From Candidatus Accumulibacter proximus (GTDB lineage Bacteria > Pseudomonadota > Gammaproteobacteria > Burkholderiales > Rhodocyclaceae): DNA of 64,000 bases. The notes beneath the pieces were generated by a model. It ran no database searches. It was given only the letters and a program-made list of their open reading frames with translations, and was not told where the DNA came from. This document shows positions 36,648 to 45,235 of this stretch, piece after piece. The stretch is taken from assembly GCA_016709675.1 (NCBI GenBank), contig JADJMH010000012.1, forward strand, positions 1-64,000, given 5' to 3'. Numbering within the stretch: position 1 is the first letter of the stretch; every line of letters starts with the position of its first letter. The translations under genes were made by a program, and so were the position numbers.

Positions 36648-38153
36648 CTACTTCACAGCGGGCTTGCTCGCCACCGCGGGATCGTGCAACGGCTCGGGCA
36701 CGATCGTTGCCCCGACGTCCTTCAGCAGTCGCTTGAATTCAGGGGAATCCATGATGATCGTTCCGGCCGCGGCGCGCAGGCGATCGACGGCCTCGGCAGG
36801 CAACACGAAGGACGTTGGCTGTTCGTTGAGATAAGCCAGTTCCGCCGGGTCCTGCAGCGCCGCAAACGAGACGTCGATGACATAGATTTCTGCGCCCGGC
36901 ACGCGTACGGCAGCGGCCACCGCGGGGTCCCGGTTGCTTGCCATGGCCGCCGAGTTTGCGATCAGGCGCGCGGTCTTCCAGCGGTGAGCCATGTCGCGCA
37001 ACAGCTCGATCGCTTCGTACGAGTAGCGATCGATCGGCACGCCAGCTGACTTCAGCAGGATGCCGACGGTACCCGGCGGAGTCTCGGATTCGTCCCAGTG
37101 GGTCGGCGGCGAGGACAGCGAATTGACGACGAAGACGATGATCCGGCGCGCGTCGTCGAGCGGCGTCGCTGCGCCAACTTCGTGCAAGGCCTGCGAAATT
37201 TCCAGCGCGTCGAGCACCGCGCGCATGCCGACGTTATCGGAAACGCCGCCGTCCACGAGATGCAGGTAGGGCCGATGGACGCCGTTGTCGTAAGCCTGCA
37301 TGTCCTTCAGCGAGCGGATCGCGCGCGCCGCCGGTCGCGGCGGTTCCTCGGCGTCGGTGAACGGCTTCACCCAGGCGGGAAAGCGCCTGTTGCAAGTGCC
37401 CGCGTAATTGTTCATCGTCACCGGCGACAGCACCACCGGCACCGCCGACGACGCGGCCGCCGCGCGCGACAGGGGAACGGCATTGAGATCCGAACAGAGA
37501 ATGTCGAAGGTCGTCTGGTTGAAGACAAAACGGGCACCGGTCGAGATGTCGGTGGCCGAGGCCAGGATCAGCGGGCCACGACCGGCGTTCAGATCACCGA
37601 AGGTAGCGCCATTGAACAGGATTTCGTCGTACAACTCGGCCGCCAGTTCTGACCGGCCCCAGCCTGTAAACCACAGGCTGCCCCAGTTGCCGGGGCTGAA
37701 CGTCCGGGCAATGATCTCACCCTGAACATCACGCTTGAGAAAGCGCTGCTCGTACTCGCTGAACAGTCTGTCGCCGTACAGACCATAGGCCAGCGCGGTG
37801 AAACTACCGCCGGAGACGCCGGTGATGACATCGACCTGATCGAGGAGGCGAACGCGCTGGCCCTGCGGTCCAACCACCTCGGTACGGCGAAGAAACTCGA
37901 GGACGCCGTAGGAGAATGCCGCAGCACGCGTACCGCCACCGGAGAAGGCGAGAATGACCAGACTCTCCTTCTGTTTGACGCTGCCCAGGCGCGTCTCGAA
38001 GCGGTAGCCCGCCCTTGGGTCGGCCTGCGTGATCGGCGGGTTGATCGGTCGGCTGGCACAACCGCCGAGCAGGAGCAGGAACACAACAGACAGCAGGCAG
38101 CGCGTGGGCAATGAAGTCATCGGTTTGGCCAGGTCGATCATCGAAAATCTCAT
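36648..38153 (-). CDS. Patatin-like phospholipase lipoprotein
   Basis: A 501-residue lipoprotein (lipobox LLLLGGCAS). The patatin fold has an intact catalytic dyad: oxyanion loop SGGGTRAAAFSYG, nucleophile in GVSGGSF, and the Asp in LVDGGVSDNVG. It should hydrolyse acyl lipids in the periplasm or at the outer membrane. A C-terminal extension (about 380-501) has helices and no named domain. It is transcribed toward the AraC gene and is alone in its unit. The gene upstream, a lipase-type hydrolase, is divergent. Confidence 0.92.
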   Translation of the reverse strand: MRFSMIDLAKPMTSLPTRCLLSVVFLLLLGGCASRPINPPITQADPRAGYRFETRLGSVKQKESLVILAFSGGGTRAAAFSYGVLEFLRRTEVVGPQGQRVRLLDQVDVITGVSGGSFTALAYGLYGDRLFSEYEQRFLKRDVQGEIIARTFSPGNWGSLWFTGWGRSELAAELYDEILFNGATFGDLNAGRGPLILASATDISTGARFVFNQTTFDILCSDLNAVPLSRAAAASSAVPVVLSPVTMNNYAGTCNRRFPAWVKPFTDAEEPPRPAARAIRSLKDMQAYDNGVHRPYLHLVDGGVSDNVGMRAVLDALEISQALHEVGAATPLDDARRIIVFVVNSLSSPPTHWDESETPPGTVGILLKSAGVPIDRYSYEAIELLRDMAHRWKTARLIANSAAMASNRDPAVAAAVRVPGAEIYVIDVSFAALQDPAELAYLNEQPTSFVLPAEAVDRLRAAAGTIIMDSPEFKRLLKDVGATIVPEPLHDPAVASKPAVK

Positions 38154-38254
38154 TCTATCCTGTCTTGTCGCTGCAGCAACTTTTGCGTTGAACGCGATGC
38201 TCTTCCTCCACGACCCCTCGATTTCGCGTAGCCTGTACCCACGACAGGACAGCC

Positions 38255-39232
38255 ATGCACAGCGAACCGACCTACCTCCACACGATTCAAATTGGCCCCA
38301 GTTGGCGGACGCGGGCGCTGAACGGCCTGCTGCGCCTGACGATGCGCCGGCGGCTGACCCAGGAATCCGATGTCGCCGCCTTGCGGCGTGAATACGAGGA
38401 GATCGACACCCGCTATTTTCGCCTCGCGCCCGACGTGCTGCGCACGCCGGTCGACTGCGGCGGCGTTTCGGCCGAGTGGATCACAGTCCCCGGTAGCCGC
38501 GACGAGCGCGTCATCCTCTACCTGCATGGCGGGTCATTCGTGTTCCGCTTCCCCAATGCGCACGCGGCGTTGGTGTCGCGCCTGTGCCGGCGCCTCGGCG
38601 CGCGCGCCCTCCTCCCCGATTACCGGCTGGCACCTGAGCATCCGTTTCCGGCGGCACCGGACGATTGCCATCGCGCTTACCGAGCGCTCGTTGTAGAGGG
38701 GTTGAATCCCCGAAGCATCGTGCTCGCCGGCGATTCCGCGGGCGGAAATCTGGCTCTGGTGACGATCCACCGAGCAAGAGCGGCCGGCGAGCCCTTGCCG
38801 GCCTGCGCCGTGCTGCTCTCGCCGGCGCTCGACTGCACGCTCACCAGCCCCAGCATGGCTGATTACGACGGCGAGGACCCGATGCTCCAGTTGAGCACGC
38901 TGCTGGTACTGCGTCGGTGTTATGTGCAATCGCCTCAGCAGTACATCGACCCCGAAGTGTCGCCACTGTTCGCCGATTTTCGCGGCTTTCCGCCGTTGTT
39001 CCTGCAAGCCGGCAGTAGCGAAATGCTGCGCGATGAAGCGATTCGCGCCGCCGAAAGGGCGCACGCAGCGGGTGTGGACGTGGAGCTCGAGATCTGGCCC
39101 GGCGTGCCGCACGCGTTTCAGATCGCCGAATTTCTTCCGGAAGCTACGCTGGCGATCGACCACATCGCGCACTTCGTGCGGATGCGAACCGGCTGGGGCG
39201 AGGCGAATGCCCGGTCCGTTCCGGCTGACTGA
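38255..39232 (+). CDS. Alpha/beta hydrolase, hormone-sensitive-lipase type
   Basis: A 325-residue esterase. HGGSF is the HSL-family oxyanion motif, and AGDSAGGNLAL holds the nucleophile Ser. The Asp is probably in LQAGSSEMLRDEAI, and the His in PGVPHAFQIAEF. No signal peptide, so cytoplasmic. It is divergent from the patatin lipoprotein across 101 bases. Both handle acyl esters, but a shared pathway is only inferred. Confidence 0.9.
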   Translation: MHSEPTYLHTIQIGPSWRTRALNGLLRLTMRRRLTQESDVAALRREYEEIDTRYFRLAPDVLRTPVDCGGVSAEWITVPGSRDERVILYLHGGSFVFRFPNAHAALVSRLCRRLGARALLPDYRLAPEHPFPAAPDDCHRAYRALVVEGLNPRSIVLAGDSAGGNLALVTIHRARAAGEPLPACAVLLSPALDCTLTSPSMADYDGEDPMLQLSTLLVLRRCYVQSPQQYIDPEVSPLFADFRGFPPLFLQAGSSEMLRDEAIRAAERAHAAGVDVELEIWPGVPHAFQIAEFLPEATLAIDHIAHFVRMRTGWGEANARSVPAD

Positions 39233-39584
39233 AACCTGATCAGGCTGCCCATAGAGGCCAATGCCGCATTTGGTCCAGGCGCAAGCGTTCTGCGACCGGT
39301 CGTGGCCTCGGCAGCCCGACGGCGGCTTCCAGATGCTCGATAGGACGACTTCGGTCCCGGGCTCGTGGCTCGGCGCGATGGTGCACCATGGCGATGCCGG
39401 GCGCGACTATCCCTACGACCACAAGAGCCCGGCGGGCTCGACTGCTGCCGGCGGGTGCGCAACGCTACGCCGTTCGGACGGGTGAGGTACTTCAGACACC
39501 CTGCGATGCAGTCGCCCGATCGCAACCCGTGGGTGCCGTGTTCGCCTCATTGCGCCCTTTTCCCAACCCAGGAGATAAGCAACC
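39233..39584. other. Intergenic stretch before the DUF2092 remnant
   Basis: About 350 bases without a supported gene. It ends with a good ribosome binding site (AGGAG, about 39572) that belongs to the following remnant. No terminator hairpin is obvious after the hydrolase. Confidence 0.4.
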
Positions 39585-39794
39585 ATGTCACACCCTAAAC
39601 TCGTGCTCGTCCTGCTGGCGCTGAAGTACTACGCCACGACCGAAGTGACGGGCAACATCGGCGGCATGATCGATCAACTCGAGGCCAGGTACGGCGTGCA
39701 GATTCCGCTTTCGGACCTTTTCCTCTGGGGCACCGATGCGGCCCCACTCGACAAGATCGAGTCGGCAATGAACGCCGGCCAGGATTTAGCGTAA
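39585..39794 (+). pseudogene. DUF2092 gene with internal deletions
   Basis: A 69-codon frame with a proper start and ribosome site. MSHPKLVLVLLAL looks like the beginning of a leader, but it runs straight into the middle of a DUF2092 domain (LKYYATTEVTGNIGGMIDQL, RYGVQIPLSDLFLWGTDAAP). It is cut at SAMNAGQD and followed by a stop two codons later. The N-terminal half and the C-terminal third of the domain are absent. The continuation in another frame is the tail of a different gene, the usual downstream partner, so a deletion seems to have joined two neighbours. Confidence 0.6.
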
Positions 39795-40036
39795 ACGTCA
39801 ACCGCAACGTCAATGTCGATCGGCGCGGTGGTGGCTGGAACGACAACTATCACCCCGTCGCCACCACCGTCGCGGCGAGCGCCGTCGTCGTCGGTTCGGT
39901 CGTACGAAGCGTGCCGCCCAACTGCTCGCCACACAACTACAAGGGCATGGTGTATCAGCAGAGCGGCAGTAGTTGGTACCAGCCGCAGTATGTTGGCAGA
40001 GACGTCCAATACGTGGTCGTCAATCCGCCGTACTGA
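39785..40036 (+). pseudogene. 3' remnant of a VNVNRN-type secreted protein
   Basis: Without a start codon, the frame from 39785 reads FSVNVNRNVNVDRRGGGW, then HPVATTVAASAVVVGSVV, PPNCSPHNYKGMVYQQSGS and ends YVGRDVQYVVVNPPY at 40034-40036. This is the C-terminal part of a family of exported Asn/Val-repeat proteins that I recall next to DUF2092 genes. The signal peptide and N-terminal part are missing, and the start of the similarity coincides with the end of the DUF2092 fragment. Confidence 0.55.
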
Positions 40037-40272
40037 GGTTCGGTCGCAGGCGGCGCAGAGGCCGCTGACGCAAACCCGCAAGATTCGCCCGCAAACGCGC
40101 CTCATCGTCGGCCAGATGCTGCCCATCTGCAGCATCGCCAGGCTGTCCGGCAGCGGCGATACGTTAGACACCACCGCACTGACCACGCTGGTGATCGGCG
40201 GGCCGCTAAACCTTCCCCTGCGACTTGCTCCGCAAGACCGGGCTGCCCATCGGGGAGGTACCGGCTTTCCCC

Positions 40273-41283
40273 TCAGGACAAAGCCAGCCGTACTTGCCGG
40301 GCGATCGACAGCATCGCCTCGTCAAGATCGGCCTGATTGAGGGAGTTCAGCGGCCGTCGCGTGTCGTTCGCGCAATTTAGCGCCTCGAGCTCGCTCGACT
40401 GCCAGTCGCACTGGCGAACCAGCACCCAGACGATCACCAGACCGTCACCGCGGGCAGCCTCGAGGATTGCCTTGAGCTCGACGTCCTTGATGAAGTCGGA
40501 GGCGAGAAAACTGTTGGTAACCAGCAGTAAAGCCACTTTGGTGCTCTTCAGCTGACGTTCGATCTCCTCCCGCCACGCCGAGCCACTGCCCAACTGCGAA
40601 TCGTCCCAAACGCGCACCAGCTTGCTGCGCAGGGTTCCCTTGAGCACGACCTGAAAGCTGTCCACCCAGCTTCGGTCGGCACGAGCGTAGCTGATGAACA
40701 CCCTGTCGCGTACTTCGCTCGACAGCCGGCTGTTGGCGCGCGCCATTACCTCGCTGGCACCGTTCTCGGCCATCGCATCGTAGCCGGCTGGCCCGGCGGC
40801 GGTCGGTGGCGGCACCCGCGCAATGCTGCTCTCGGCCGTGATCGCCGCCAATTGACCCAGGCAACGTTCCACGGCCAGACGCCCGGCCGCGATCAGCATT
40901 CCCCGCTTCTCGACGCCGATGGTCGCAAACGGCAGCAGCAAGTCGTCGAAGCTGGGATCGCCACCGGCCAGCTCACGAAACAGCGCGACCATGCCCGCTT
41001 CCTTGAACCGGGCGCGCGGCCAGCGCCAGTTGCCCCACCCGAGGTGGCCGAGCAAGGGACCGCCCACCGGTTCGCCGAGGTAGCGCCGCAGATCGGTCGA
41101 CAGCACGCTGTCGACCAGCTTTACCGGTGGGACGCCAGCGCACAGGCAGGCGCCAAAAAAGGTACCCGCAGAGCAAGCGGAGATCGATGCGTAGTCCACA
41201 CCCCGATCGGCCAGCGCTGCCAGGGCACCCGCGTAACCGAGAGTCTTCATCCCCCCGGCACCAAGCACCAGATGAGCTCTCAC
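40273..41283 (-). CDS. Patatin-like domain fused to a TIR domain
   Basis: A 336-residue protein starting with GTG. Residues 1-150 resemble patatin phospholipases: the glycine loop LGAGGMKTLGYAGALAAL, the nucleophile site ACSAGTFFG (Ser present, first Gly replaced by Ala), and SFDDLLLPFATIG. The DG[GA] motif with the catalytic Asp is not seen; the expected place reads YDAMAENG. Residues about 193-336 are a TIR domain: DRVFISYARADRSWVDSF, VRVWDDSQLGSGSAWREEIE, VALLLVTNSFLASDF and VLVRQCDW. TIR domains often cleave NAD+ or make cyclic nucleotides in anti-phage systems; patatins are common effectors there. Function in this protein is inferred. Confidence 0.85.
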   Translation of the reverse strand: MRAHLVLGAGGMKTLGYAGALAALADRGVDYASISACSAGTFFGACLCAGVPPVKLVDSVLSTDLRRYLGEPVGGPLLGHLGWGNWRWPRARFKEAGMVALFRELAGGDPSFDDLLLPFATIGVEKRGMLIAAGRLAVERCLGQLAAITAESSIARVPPPTAAGPAGYDAMAENGASEVMARANSRLSSEVRDRVFISYARADRSWVDSFQVVLKGTLRSKLVRVWDDSQLGSGSAWREEIERQLKSTKVALLLVTNSFLASDFIKDVELKAILEAARGDGLVIVWVLVRQCDWQSSELEALNCANDTRRPLNSLNQADLDEAMLSIARQVRLALS

Positions 41284-41424
41284 CGAGTGAGTCCCCTCAA
41301 TCCTACCGCTGATACGGCGTCACACGCGGCCGCCAGCGAGAGCAGCGCGGCGCACCGCAGGCCGCCACCGCGCGCTCGGCTGCCAAGGGGAAAAAACGGC
41401 CGCCTCACTCGCCGCGGGTCCCTT

Positions 41425-41985
41425 CTACTTCGAACGTAGCACGATGTCGATCTTGCGGTTTCTTGCGCGTCCTTGCGGCGTATCGTTCGACGCCACCGGC
41501 TGATATTGGCCATAACCTTCGGCAACGAGGTTCCTCGGGTCCACGCCCTGTGCCTGCAAATATCTCACCACGTCAACCGCACGCGCAGCGGAGAGATCCC
41601 AGTTGGTCGGATAGCGGCCGCGCAGCGCCGGTCCGATCGGCTCGCTGTCCGTGTAACCCTCGACGCTGATCCAATGGCCGGTCAAGCTCGCCAAGGTGGG
41701 GACGGCCCTGCCGACAGTACTGCGGCCCTTGGCGTGCATCTCGGCACTGCCCGAAGCGAACAGAATCTCATCGACGAAGGTGACCACCAGACGGTCCTTG
41801 AGCTGCCTGATCTGCACTTGGTCGGCAGCAATCTCGGCCTGGAACTGCTGATTCAGCGCCAGGTACTGCTTCTCGAGCGTTACCGCTGCCTGCGTCTGCT
41901 GAACCTGCTGGTCGTAGGTCTGCTGCGATACACAACCGGGGACCAGGAACACGCTGAACGGCACTGCCATTGTCCAATTTTTCAT
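41425..41985 (-). CDS. OmpA-family lipoprotein
   Basis: A 186-residue lipoprotein: start at ATG 41985, lipobox-like VPGC near residue 17, a coiled coil (QQTYDQQVQQTQAAVTLEKQ), then an OmpA C-terminal peptidoglycan-binding domain. In that domain FVDEILFASGSAEMHAKG, VEGYTDSEPIG and NLVAEGYGQYQPVASNDTPQ are visible, as is the RARNRKIDIVL motif. It tethers the outer membrane to the cell wall. It lies 141 bases upstream of the patatin-TIR gene on the same strand. Confidence 0.9.
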   Translation of the reverse strand: MKNWTMAVPFSVFLVPGCVSQQTYDQQVQQTQAAVTLEKQYLALNQQFQAEIAADQVQIRQLKDRLVVTFVDEILFASGSAEMHAKGRSTVGRAVPTLASLTGHWISVEGYTDSEPIGPALRGRYPTNWDLSAARAVDVVRYLQAQGVDPRNLVAEGYGQYQPVASNDTPQGRARNRKIDIVLRSK

Positions 41986-42084
41986 GGCTGTCAAATCCCC
42001 CTGATAAGGTGTGAGTGATCCGGCCCGGCGGCCAATTGCCCTGCGCCTGACGCCATACCTGACAGGCTGCGAAGGATAGTGCAT

Positions 42085-42753
42085 TCAAACCCCGGCGGCG
42101 ACCTTAGTCACCTGCCGGTAAGGCTCCAGGAACTCCACGGCGCCATTGAAAATCAGCCCCATTCCCATGGCAGCCACAAAGAACCCGACGATACGGGTCG
42201 CGGCATCGATTCCCTGCTTGCCCATCTTGCGCAGAATCGGCTTGGCGTAAATCAGCGACAGATAGGTCACGAGCATGCAGGCAACGATCGCTGCGCTGGC
42301 GGCGAAAAAGTGCGTCAGTTCCCCTGGCGACTGCTTGATCGTCGAAGCCATGCTGATCAGGGTCGCGATGGCGCCGGGGCCGAACATGATCGGCATGGCC
42401 AGCGGAACGAAGGCAACGTCTGTATTGGCATCGTCCGCACGCGGAATGATCCCCCCGGATGGCGGCGGGTTGAAGAGCTCGAACCCGACTCGAGTAAGAA
42501 TCACTCCGCCAACCACCCGGACCATGCTCAGCGAAACGTCGAAAAGGCGCAGCAGCACGGTGCCGAAGAGCAGAAAAAAGAAGCTGAGCAGTAACGCATA
42601 AATGCAGGCCTGGCGTGCTACCCGCCGCTGTTCCGTGTCCGGCTTGCCGTCGGTCAGGCCGAGATAGACCGGAATCGCCTCGAGTGGATTGATGATCGCC
42701 AGGAGGGTGGTAAACAGGCTGATGAAGAGGGTGATGGTGGGAGTCACGCGCAC
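42085..42753 (-). CDS. MarC-family integral membrane protein
   Basis: A 222-residue protein with six hydrophobic segments. Family hallmarks are LAIINPLEAIPVYLGLT, VVGGVILTRVGFELF, AFVPLAMPIMFGPGAIATLI and the C-terminal AMGMGLIFNGAVEFL. The family's transport role is not established. The start is GTG 42753 (VRVTPTITLFISLF), with GGAG four bases upstream, or GTG 42747. It is followed on the same strand by the OmpA lipoprotein, about 100 bases on. Confidence 0.87.
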   Translation of the reverse strand: MRVTPTITLFISLFTTLLAIINPLEAIPVYLGLTDGKPDTEQRRVARQACIYALLLSFFFLLFGTVLLRLFDVSLSMVRVVGGVILTRVGFELFNPPPSGGIIPRADDANTDVAFVPLAMPIMFGPGAIATLISMASTIKQSPGELTHFFAASAAIVACMLVTYLSLIYAKPILRKMGKQGIDAATRIVGFFVAAMGMGLIFNGAVEFLEPYRQVTKVAAGV

Positions 42754-43058
42754 AGTACTCCAGTGGGAAACGAGGGAAGCCTCGAAAGGCCCGGCACGCA
42801 GCACACAAAGCCAGCGAAGTCTGCACGGTCGGCGACAGCAGACTGGATGGACGCGCCGGCAGGCTATCACAAACGCCTTTGGTCTGGTAGTCGCAGCGCT
42901 GCCAAGAGCATTCCTGGTTCCAGTCGAAGACCGGCCCCCTCTCCTGCTTGCCTCCATGGCCGGAGCCGTCGCCGAGCGGCCTGGCCGACGCCGGTCAGCC
43001 CGGCGCTGGCGTGCGAGTACGTTGACCAACTTGGTGCAGCGGTCCCATACTCGACGCC

Positions 43059-44489
43059 ATGTTTCTCAGCTTCCTGTACCTGGTCTACGTTCTGCTGGCG
43101 GTGGCGGTGGCCTTACGCATTTTTTCGCGCCGCAGTTCGCGCGGCACAGCGCTGGCGTGGCTGCTGCTCGTCATCCTGGTGCCAGCGATCGGCGCGCTGG
43201 GCTATCTGCTGATCGGTGAACGCCGCCTCGGTCGCACCTGGATGCAACGGGCGATCAAGCTGCAACCACAGATCATCCGCTGGGCGCGAGCCATACCGTC
43301 GACCGACGTCGTCGCGCCAAGCACCCTGAGCAGCAGCGCGGAAAGCATCAGCCGGCTTGCCGCCGGGCTCGCCGGCCTGCCGCTGATGGCCGGTCACCGC
43401 CTGCGGCTGCTGGTCGACAGCGAGTCAATCATGCGTACGCTGATTGCCGACATCCACACAGCTCGCCACTCGGTGCACCTGGAGTTCTACATCTGGCACC
43501 CAGGCGGTTTCGTCGACGATCTCGTGACTGCGCTTGTCGAGGCGGCGGGGCGGGGTGTCTCCTGTCGCGCGCTGATGGATTCACTTGGCAGCCGCGCCTT
43601 TTTCAGGAGCGAATCGGTCGGGCGTCTGCGAGCCGCCGGCGTTGAGGTGATCGAAATCCTCCCGGTCAATGCGCTACGCGCGCTGTTCGTCCGGCTCGAC
43701 CTGCGTGACCATCGCAAGATTGCGGTCATCGACCGTGGCGTTGCCTACACGGGCAGCATGAACATTGCCGATCCGCGCTTCTTCAAGCAGGACGCTGGCG
43801 TCGGTGAATGGGTAGACGCCATGGTCCGCATCGAAGGCCCGGCAGCCTGGGCTCTCGAAGCCGTCTCTCTGTCGCTGACGGCCCTGCAGACCGGCGGCGA
43901 CTTTGCTCCCCCGGAGCCGCCAATCCTTTCGCTGACCGACAACAGCCGCGTCCAGATCTTCCCTTCCGGCCCACACGGGTCCACCCGGCATATCGAGGCA
44001 CTGCTGCTGACCGCCATCTATTCGGCCAGGCGCGAAATCGTCCTGACGACACCCTACTTCGTTCCCAGTGAAACCATGCTCACGGCGTTGCGCTCGGCTG
44101 CCATTCGCGGTGTCAGCGTCATCCTGATCGTTCCGGAGAAGGTCGATTCGCGGCTCGTCCGCTACGCCAGTGACGCCTACAACGACGATATGCTGGCGGC
44201 TGGTATCAACATACTGCACTTCCACGACGGCCTGCTGCACACCAAGAGCATGGTGATCGACGAGCAGATCACCATATTCGGGACGGTCAACCTCGACCTG
44301 CGCAGCTTCGAACTCAACTTCGAAGTCTCTCTGATCGCGTACGACCAGCGGTTTTCCTCGGAAGTGCGGGACCTGCAGCGCCACTACGAATCGCGATCAT
44401 TTGCTCTGGAACTGGAGCAGTGGCGCACCCGGCCGCGCTGGCGGCGACTGCTCGAGAACGCGATCCAGGTCATGAGCCCGCTGCTCTGA
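43059..44489 (+). CDS. cls: Cardiolipin synthase (PLD family)
   Basis: A 476-residue inner-membrane enzyme that condenses two phosphatidylglycerols to cardiolipin. Two N-terminal membrane segments (LYLVYVLLAVAVALRIF, ALAWLLLVILVPAIGALGYL) form the PLDc_N module. Two HKD catalytic motifs follow: DHRKIAVIDRGVAYTGSMNI (H218, K220, D225) and LHTKSMVIDEQITIFGTVNLD near residue 390. Both motifs are complete. It is divergent from marC. Along with psd it handles membrane phospholipids. Confidence 0.94.
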   Translation: MFLSFLYLVYVLLAVAVALRIFSRRSSRGTALAWLLLVILVPAIGALGYLLIGERRLGRTWMQRAIKLQPQIIRWARAIPSTDVVAPSTLSSSAESISRLAAGLAGLPLMAGHRLRLLVDSESIMRTLIADIHTARHSVHLEFYIWHPGGFVDDLVTALVEAAGRGVSCRALMDSLGSRAFFRSESVGRLRAAGVEVIEILPVNALRALFVRLDLRDHRKIAVIDRGVAYTGSMNIADPRFFKQDAGVGEWVDAMVRIEGPAAWALEAVSLSLTALQTGGDFAPPEPPILSLTDNSRVQIFPSGPHGSTRHIEALLLTAIYSARREIVLTTPYFVPSETMLTALRSAAIRGVSVILIVPEKVDSRLVRYASDAYNDDMLAAGINILHFHDGLLHTKSMVIDEQITIFGTVNLDLRSFELNFEVSLIAYDQRFSSEVRDLQRHYESRSFALELEQWRTRPRWRRLLENAIQVMSPLL

Positions 44490-44559
44490 AGACGGATCGC
44501 CTGGCGCGAGACTGTCGATTCGGTCTTGATCAGCTTCATCGCATTGTTCCTTTCGCTGC

Positions 44560-44970
44560 TTACTTCGATTGCTGAAGGACAGGCAGCTTGAACTCGATCT
44601 TCACTGCGCCCTTCGGGATGACGGCATTGAAGGTCGCTGCCGGGACCGGTGCGCCTGGTTTCCAGTCCGAGAACGTCGCCATGAAGGTCGGAGGACGTTC
44701 TCCGCCACGGTAGTGCACGATCATCAGGCGCGGCAATTTGTCCTTGCTACCAATCCCGATTTCCCAATCGACCCCGTTGCCGGAAAATGCCAGGTGATCC
44801 GTTATGACCGCCTCAATTGTTGATTGGCCAACCAGCAGGGCGCCCGAGAGATCCTGGGTGAGACGGGCGTAGGGATCGGCAACGAGCAAGTCAACAAAGG
44901 GTGCCAAGGCGTCGGAGGCCGGATGCTCCTTCTGGATCAGAGCTTCGATGGTGCTCGCTGCTGCCGGCTG
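44560..44970 (-). pseudogene. DUF2092 C-terminal remnant
   Basis: The frame ends at 44560 and carries the second half of a DUF2092 domain. Segments are AASTIEALIQKEHPASDALA, FVDLLVADPYARLTQDLSG, GVDWEIGIGSKDKLPRLMIV and KIEFKLPVLQQSK. The TTG at 44907 is the only start-like codon, and the similarity extends upstream of it without one. The first 150 or so residues and the signal peptide are missing. A separate frame upstream has a signal-like stretch (EVIAASALLCAAAG) that may be a scrambled leader. It is probably a relic of a second sulfatase-type locus. Confidence 0.6.
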
Positions 44971-45235
44971 CTGCGCACAAAAGCGCTGAGGCAGCGATCA
45001 CCTCTGTCAAGCATTCTCGCATAGTCCTTCGCACTTGCCTTTGTCCAAACGCTTCACGATGCGCAGAAGAACGGCTCAACCGTGCCGTTGCCGCCGGCAA
45101 GGTCGTTGGGCACGCCTTGCCACCCCAAAGTACGAAGGCGTGCGGTATGGGACGAGCCTCTCGAACCGTCAGTCCGAGCAGATCAATCGGCTGACGCTCT
45201 CCTGCGGTCGCTCGCAGCTGACCCGCTACCCACGA

